This document shows, in pieces, positions 60,380 through 64,000 of a stretch of 64,000 nucleotides of DNA. The position numbers and the translations under genes are program-made. The DNA comes from Alphaproteobacteria bacterium UBA1301 (GTDB lineage Bacteria; Pseudomonadota; Alphaproteobacteria; Micropepsales; Micropepsaceae). The stretch spans positions 32,106-96,105 of the forward strand of contig DBUB01000005.1 in NCBI GenBank assembly GCA_002307725.1, written 5' to 3'. The notes below the pieces were generated by a model. The model did no database searches. It saw nothing but the letters and a program-made list of their open reading frames with translations, and was not told the DNA's origin. Position 1 is the first letter of the stretch. Each line of letters opens with the position of its first letter.

Positions 60380-61672
60380 ATGGCGGAAGTTGTCTATCTT
60401 CACGCGCAACCGCAACAGGTTGTTGAGTTTCTGAGGATCGGTTCCAACTCCCACCGGCAGTTAGAACATTTGCTTGCTGCTGGGCAGCTCCCACTCACGC
60501 GATTTGTAGTGGATGCAGGCTCCTTCGATCAGCAAAAAGAGTTGATCGCAGGGCTTAAACAAGCGGGACGAGAAATCGTACTCGATACAAACGTTGCGGA
60601 ACTTTCTGTCATCGGACGATTTCGGGGGACTGCAAGCAAAGCGCTTTGGGCTGATCCCGACAGCGTTCTGACTGAAGCTCACTTCCGCAGAGGTGTAAAC
60701 GAGTTCGACGTAATTGGTCGAATTGCGCGGTTTTGCGTAATGCAAGGCGTCACTCGGGTCCTCGCACCAACACATTTGCTGGAAAATGCTGTTGACCCTT
60801 GGCTGACCACTGACATTGCGTCGAGTGAATTACTCCGAAATGCGCTCGACATCGAGGGAGGGAAGGACATCGCAATTGACTACCCCCTCATGATTCTGAA
60901 CGCGACACTCACTGATGCAGCACAGCGGCGACAGCTAATTCAACAAATCGCAGATACTACATGCGATAGTATTTGGTTACGCGTTTCTGGCTTTGGAGCT
61001 GAAGCAACTGGCGTTGGCATCTGCAAGTATATTTCCGCTGCTCAGGAGTTTCACGTTCTTGGAAAACCTATGATCGCCGACGGCGTGGGCGGACTTTGCG
61101 GCCTTGCCATCGCGGCCTTCGGTGCGACATGCGGTGTCACTCACGGTGTTGCAGAGAAAGAACGGTTCGACACCGGAAGTTGGCATAAACCACCAACGGG
61201 AGGCGGCGGTGGCGGCGGTTACTCGGTCTTGTTGCCTGGCATCGATCGCTTGCTCAAAAAGGAGGACGCCGAAGCTCTCATCGCAGCACCGAGCGGAAGA
61301 CGGCTGCTTTCCTGCAATAATCGCGCGTGCTGTCCTCACGGGTTCGAAGACACTGTAAAAAATCCCAAAGCCCACTACCTGCGTCAGCGAGCGGCCCAGT
61401 ACAGCACCTTATCGACTGTTCCTGACCAACGCCGCATTAGTCATTTCCTTACCGGCGAAATGGCTCAAGCTGACCGTACCGCCCGACAGATTGCAAAACT
61501 TAAACTGACGTCGTCTGAGTTGATAAAAGTCGTGGAGAAAAATACTAAACGACTGGAACGCATGAGGGACGTATTGGAAAATCTCGAGCAAACATCTACT
61601 ACCGCAACACGCTCTGTTGCGTTCCCTCTTCCCAAGGGATCTGGGCGTGTATCTAGAAAAGGTCTCCAGTAA
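60380..61672 (+). CDS. uncharacterised 430-residue protein, first gene of RES/Xre operon
   Basis: 430 residues from the ATG at 60380 (GGAGG 6 bases upstream). The alternation of short hydrophobic strands ending in Asp/Thr/Asn (RFVVDAGSF 41-49, EIVLDTN 65-71, VLAPTHLL, IDYPLMIL, IWLRVSGFG, MIADGVGGL 231-239) suggests a TIM barrel. C312, C317, C318, H320 and H332 could bind a metal, and the VDAGSF and zinc-like features faintly recall tRNA-guanine transglycosylases. A glycine run lies at 274-280 and a coiled coil at 365-405. More A+T-rich than neighbours. It ends 2 bases before the antitoxin gene. Function unknown. Confidence 0.7.
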   Translation: MAEVVYLHAQPQQVVEFLRIGSNSHRQLEHLLAAGQLPLTRFVVDAGSFDQQKELIAGLKQAGREIVLDTNVAELSVIGRFRGTASKALWADPDSVLTEAHFRRGVNEFDVIGRIARFCVMQGVTRVLAPTHLLENAVDPWLTTDIASSELLRNALDIEGGKDIAIDYPLMILNATLTDAAQRRQLIQQIADTTCDSIWLRVSGFGAEATGVGICKYISAAQEFHVLGKPMIADGVGGLCGLAIAAFGATCGVTHGVAEKERFDTGSWHKPPTGGGGGGGYSVLLPGIDRLLKKEDAEALIAAPSGRRLLSCNNRACCPHGFEDTVKNPKAHYLRQRAAQYSTLSTVPDQRRISHFLTGEMAQADRTARQIAKLKLTSSELIKVVEKNTKRLERMRDVLENLEQTSTTATRSVAFPLPKGSGRVSRKGLQ

Positions 61673-61674
61673 TT

Positions 61675-62013
61675 ATGTCCACGGCTGTTAGCAAAATTCT
61701 TGATCAACTACGGGACGATGGGGGTCTGCAAGGGAAAGATATTGCCAATATTGTATCTGTGTCGCCTGCGACGGTGTCTAGATGGTCCAGCGGCAAGGCA
61801 ACTCCAGACCTTCGTACGCAGACGGTCATTGCCGAGTTGCGGTACGTGGTAGACAGGCTCGCAGAATTCTACACTCCAGATGAAAGCAGATTGTGGTTAC
61901 ACACCCCACATCAATTGCTAAGCGGCGAGCGAGCAATTGACCTGATTAATGTTGGACGCACTCAAGAAGTTTTGGGTATTATTGAAGCTTTAGATGCGGG
62001 GGCATACACGTAA
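61675..62013 (+). CDS. Xre/MbcA/ParS-type antitoxin (DUF2384)
   Basis: 112 residues. HTH at about 18-42 (LQGKDIANIVSVSPATVSRWSSGKATP). The C-terminal toxin-binding domain has SRLWLHTPHQLLSGERAIDLINVGRTQEVLGIIEAL and ends GAYT, the typical DUF2384 tail that blocks the RES active site. Starts 2 bases after the upstream gene and stops 2 bases before the RES toxin gene. Confidence 0.9.
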   Translation: MSTAVSKILDQLRDDGGLQGKDIANIVSVSPATVSRWSSGKATPDLRTQTVIAELRYVVDRLAEFYTPDESRLWLHTPHQLLSGERAIDLINVGRTQEVLGIIEALDAGAYT

Positions 62014-62015
62014 GC

Positions 62016-62579
62016 ATGCCTGCGATCAAAAAGCCGCGCGATTTACGTCTGCTAGACGCACTGGACGCGCAAACACGTGAGACGTTCGCGCTCCCAGTGT
62101 GGCGCGTAGTTCGAGTAGGCCGAGATCCACTTGCCGGCGTTCCTTCACGAAGCCGCTGGTGCGATGGCACCTTTGAAGTAATTTATGCGTCACTGTCGAG
62201 AGATACAGCGTTAGCCGAAATCTATGCATTGCTCGGCATGCAACCTGTCTTTCCCACAAAGGTAGATTTTGTAGCCCACAAGATTCGCATAAATTGCACG
62301 AAGGCTGCTCGATTGGATACCTTTGATCGGCTCGCGATATTCGGCATTGATAAGAATAGCTATGCGGACAGAAATTACACACAAACCCAGGCTGTCGCCG
62401 ATGCAGCTTACTTCTTGGGATTTGATAGTCTCATTGTCCCTAGTGCAAGGCACGAAGGACAAAACGTGGTCTATTTCTCCAATCACATCTCGCCGAGTGA
62501 GACGCAGATCATCGGAACAGATGCTTTGCCGATTGACTGGCTGGAATGGCGGAAAAGCAGATCACAGGGCAAGCTCTGA
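62016..62579 (+). CDS. RES-domain toxin (NAD+-degrading type)
   Basis: 187 residues. RES pattern: VWRVVRVGRDPLAG (Arg about 30), SRSRWCDGTFEVIYASLSRDTALAEIYAL (Tyr 57, Glu 68), and FDSLIVPSARHEGQNVVYFSN. Characterised RES toxins degrade NAD+. It is paired with a DUF2384 antitoxin as in RES-Xre toxin-antitoxin systems. The third, upstream gene makes this an unusual version. Confidence 0.88.
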   Translation: MPAIKKPRDLRLLDALDAQTRETFALPVWRVVRVGRDPLAGVPSRSRWCDGTFEVIYASLSRDTALAEIYALLGMQPVFPTKVDFVAHKIRINCTKAARLDTFDRLAIFGIDKNSYADRNYTQTQAVADAAYFLGFDSLIVPSARHEGQNVVYFSNHISPSETQIIGTDALPIDWLEWRKSRSQGKL

Positions 62580-62812
62580 ATAATTGTCACGATTGGAACA
62601 GGCTACTGGCGGGACACGAACGCAACAAGTCCCCTAACCCCCTGGACCCGCTAGCATTCTGCCCTCTCGCCTGCTATGGTTTCGCACTTGAGTCTGGGGT
62701 TCTCCATCTCAAGGAAATCAAAGGCTTACCGGCTCCTGTGGGGGGGCGGTTCGGGGGGCCTGACGGTTATCACGGTGCAAAGCACCCTTTCCGGTGCACA
62801 CGGGCGGCAGAT
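62580..62812 (+). other. dnaN upstream region
   Basis: About 230 bp without a gene. It marks the return to high-G+C core DNA. The dnaN frame is open upstream to 62546, but it has no similarity to DnaN before 62813. Confidence 0.4.
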
Positions 62813-63934
62813 ATGAAGATCAACGTCGAACGCGGAGCCTTTCTTAAGGCGCTGAGTCACGTCCAAAGCGTCGTCGAGCGGCGCAATACCATTCCAATCC
62901 TTTCCAACGTCATGGTCGAAGCGGCTAAGGGCGCGGTGAAGCTCACCGCCACCGATCTCGATATCGAGATTGTCGAAGCGCTGCCGGCCGACGTGCTGCG
63001 CAACGGCGCCGCCACGGCGCCCGCCCACATGCTGTATGACATCGTCCGCAAGCTGCCAGACGGCGCCCAGGTGCAAGTCGAGCTGATGCCTGGCGACGCG
63101 GGCCGCTTGCAGGTTTCGGCCGGGACCGTGCGGTTCGAACTCGCCTGCCTGCCCAAGGAAGATTTCCCGCAGATGGCGGCGGGCGCCCTGCCTCACAAAT
63201 TCCGCCTTGCGGCCGACGATCTGAAGCGCCTGATCGACAAGACGCGCTTTGCGATTTCGACCGAAGAGACGCGGTTCTATCTCAACGGCATTTACGTCCA
63301 CGCCGCCAAAGACGGCAAAGCCCCGGTGCTGCGCGCGGTGGCGACCGACGGCCATCGCCTGGCGCGCTATGAGCTGGAGCTGCCCGAAGGCGCCAGCGAC
63401 ATGCCGGGCGTGATCATCCCGAGGAAGACCATTGCCGAGCTGCGCCGCCTGCTCGACGACGCCGACGGCGGCATCGAAATCGCACTGTCGGATACCAAGA
63501 TCCAATTCGCCTTCAACGGCGTCGATCTGACCTCGAAACTGATCGACGGCACCTTCCCCGATTACCAACGCGTTATTCCGAGCGGCAACGACAAGGCGCT
63601 GTCGTTGGAAGCCAAGGAATTCGGGCTGGCGGTCGACCGGGTGTCGACGATTTCGGCCGACAAGACCCGCGCGGTGAAGCTGGTCATCGACAAGGACAAG
63701 GTGACGCTGACGGTGGTCAATCCCGAAAGCGGCACGGCGACGGAAGAACTGGCGGCCAATTATTCCGCCACCCCGATCGAGATCGGCTTCAACGCGAAGT
63801 ATGTGCTGGATGTCACCGGCCAGATCGAGGGCAAATCGGTGCGGTTCCTGCTGTCGGATGCAGGCTCGCCCACCGTCATCGAGGACACCGACGACCCCCG
63901 CACGCTGTATGTCCTCATGCCCATGCGGGTGTGA
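62813..63934 (+). CDS. dnaN: DNA polymerase III beta sliding clamp
   Basis: 373 residues from the ATG at 62813, starting MKINVERGAFLKALSHVQSVVERRNTIPILSN. Three clamp domains; RAVATDGHRLARYELE and LIDGTFPDYQRVIP are conserved, and it ends TLYVLMPMRV. It encircles DNA and tethers the polymerase. In many bacteria it adjoins dnaA; here a 16.6-kb block intervenes. Confidence 0.97.
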   Translation: MKINVERGAFLKALSHVQSVVERRNTIPILSNVMVEAAKGAVKLTATDLDIEIVEALPADVLRNGAATAPAHMLYDIVRKLPDGAQVQVELMPGDAGRLQVSAGTVRFELACLPKEDFPQMAAGALPHKFRLAADDLKRLIDKTRFAISTEETRFYLNGIYVHAAKDGKAPVLRAVATDGHRLARYELELPEGASDMPGVIIPRKTIAELRRLLDDADGGIEIALSDTKIQFAFNGVDLTSKLIDGTFPDYQRVIPSGNDKALSLEAKEFGLAVDRVSTISADKTRAVKLVIDKDKVTLTVVNPESGTATEELAANYSATPIEIGFNAKYVLDVTGQIEGKSVRFLLSDAGSPTVIEDTDDPRTLYVLMPMRV

Positions 63935-63952
63935 TGGCCGAGCCCACGTTTT

Positions 63953-64000
63953 CCTCCCCCGTTTACGGGGGAGGTGCCGAACGAAGTGAGGCGGAGGGGG
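63953..64000. repeat. palindromic repeat at window end (partial)
   Basis: A 10-bp stem CCTCCCCCGT/ACGGGGGAGG (63953-63962, 63965-63974) followed by GTGCCGAACGAAGTGAGGCG. Resembles dispersed intergenic repeats of other alphaproteobacteria. It may also terminate dnaN. Cut by the window edge. Confidence 0.6.

Noticed and set aside
62546..62812. N-terminal extension of dnaN
   Set aside because: No sliding clamp has this sequence; MKINVERGAF at 62813 is the standard start.
1..64000. tRNA, rRNA genes and CRISPR arrays
   Set aside because: I looked for T-loop-like GGTTCGAATCC sequences and spaced repeats and saw none that fold or recur properly.

Overview
The window is about 62 percent G+C by eye and gene-dense. 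Its gene orders are typical of alphaproteobacteria: dapA/slt, the GatCAB amidotransferase genes, pyrB-pyrC'-plsY-dprA-topA-rnr, coaBC-dut, ubiB-ubiE/mutM, and enoyl-CoA hydratase-rpsT-dnaA. A Rhizomicrobium/Micropepsis-like alphaproteobacterium is possible, but the sequence alone does not settle the genus. I found no rRNA, tRNA or CRISPR array.

Layout. 1-8.6 kb: the start of dapA, a soluble lytic transglycosylase, small hypothetical genes (one a 28-residue lysine-rich peptide), and a gatC-GNAT-gatA-RidA-gatB operon on the minus strand. 8.8-22.5 kb: ruvX, an MFS transporter, a YdcF-like protein, pyrB, a dihydroorotase homologue without its metal ligands, plsY, dprA, topA, rnr, two tandem secreted paralogues and rpmG. 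22.6-30.2 kb: an FAD-linked oxidase, a FemAB-like protein with a polysaccharide deacetylase, an esterase, coaBC, dut, an Rrf2 regulator and cysK. 30.2-32.8 kb: the scar of a tandem duplication, with two PAS-domain genes, a broken copy of a glycerophosphodiesterase fused to a piece of cysK, and the intact phosphodiesterase. 33-38.2 kb: a MATE exporter, a secreted protein, ubiB, ubiE and mutM. 38,238-41,726: a complete IS1-like transposon with passenger genes, a 17-bp terminal inverted repeat and a perfect 8-bp target duplication. 42.1-46.2 kb: arfB, enoyl-CoA hydratase, rpsT, a rhodanese and dnaA.

46.2-62.8 kb is an accessory block that separates dnaA from dnaN, which are neighbours in many bacteria. 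It holds a fucose/glucose-type MFS permease, a secreted hydrolase, many stress-type small genes (CsbD, lone receiver, DUF883, DUF992, slipin, HdeD, DnaJ/CbpM), and a type III polyketide synthase-methyltransferase-exporter operon. Next to dnaN is a more A+T-rich three-gene operon: an unrecognised 430-residue protein, an Xre/DUF2384 antitoxin and a RES-domain toxin. An 18-bp perfect inverted repeat precedes it. This operon is the best candidate here for a little-described system.

Functional links. ubiB/ubiE serve quinone synthesis, coaBC and dut serve cofactor and nucleotide supply, pyrB with its non-catalytic partner serves pyrimidine synthesis, and Rrf2-cysK serves cysteine synthesis. The PKS operon probably makes, methylates and exports or tolerates a phenolic or pyrone lipid. 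The HdeD-DnaJ-CbpM group looks like an envelope and protein-folding stress module.
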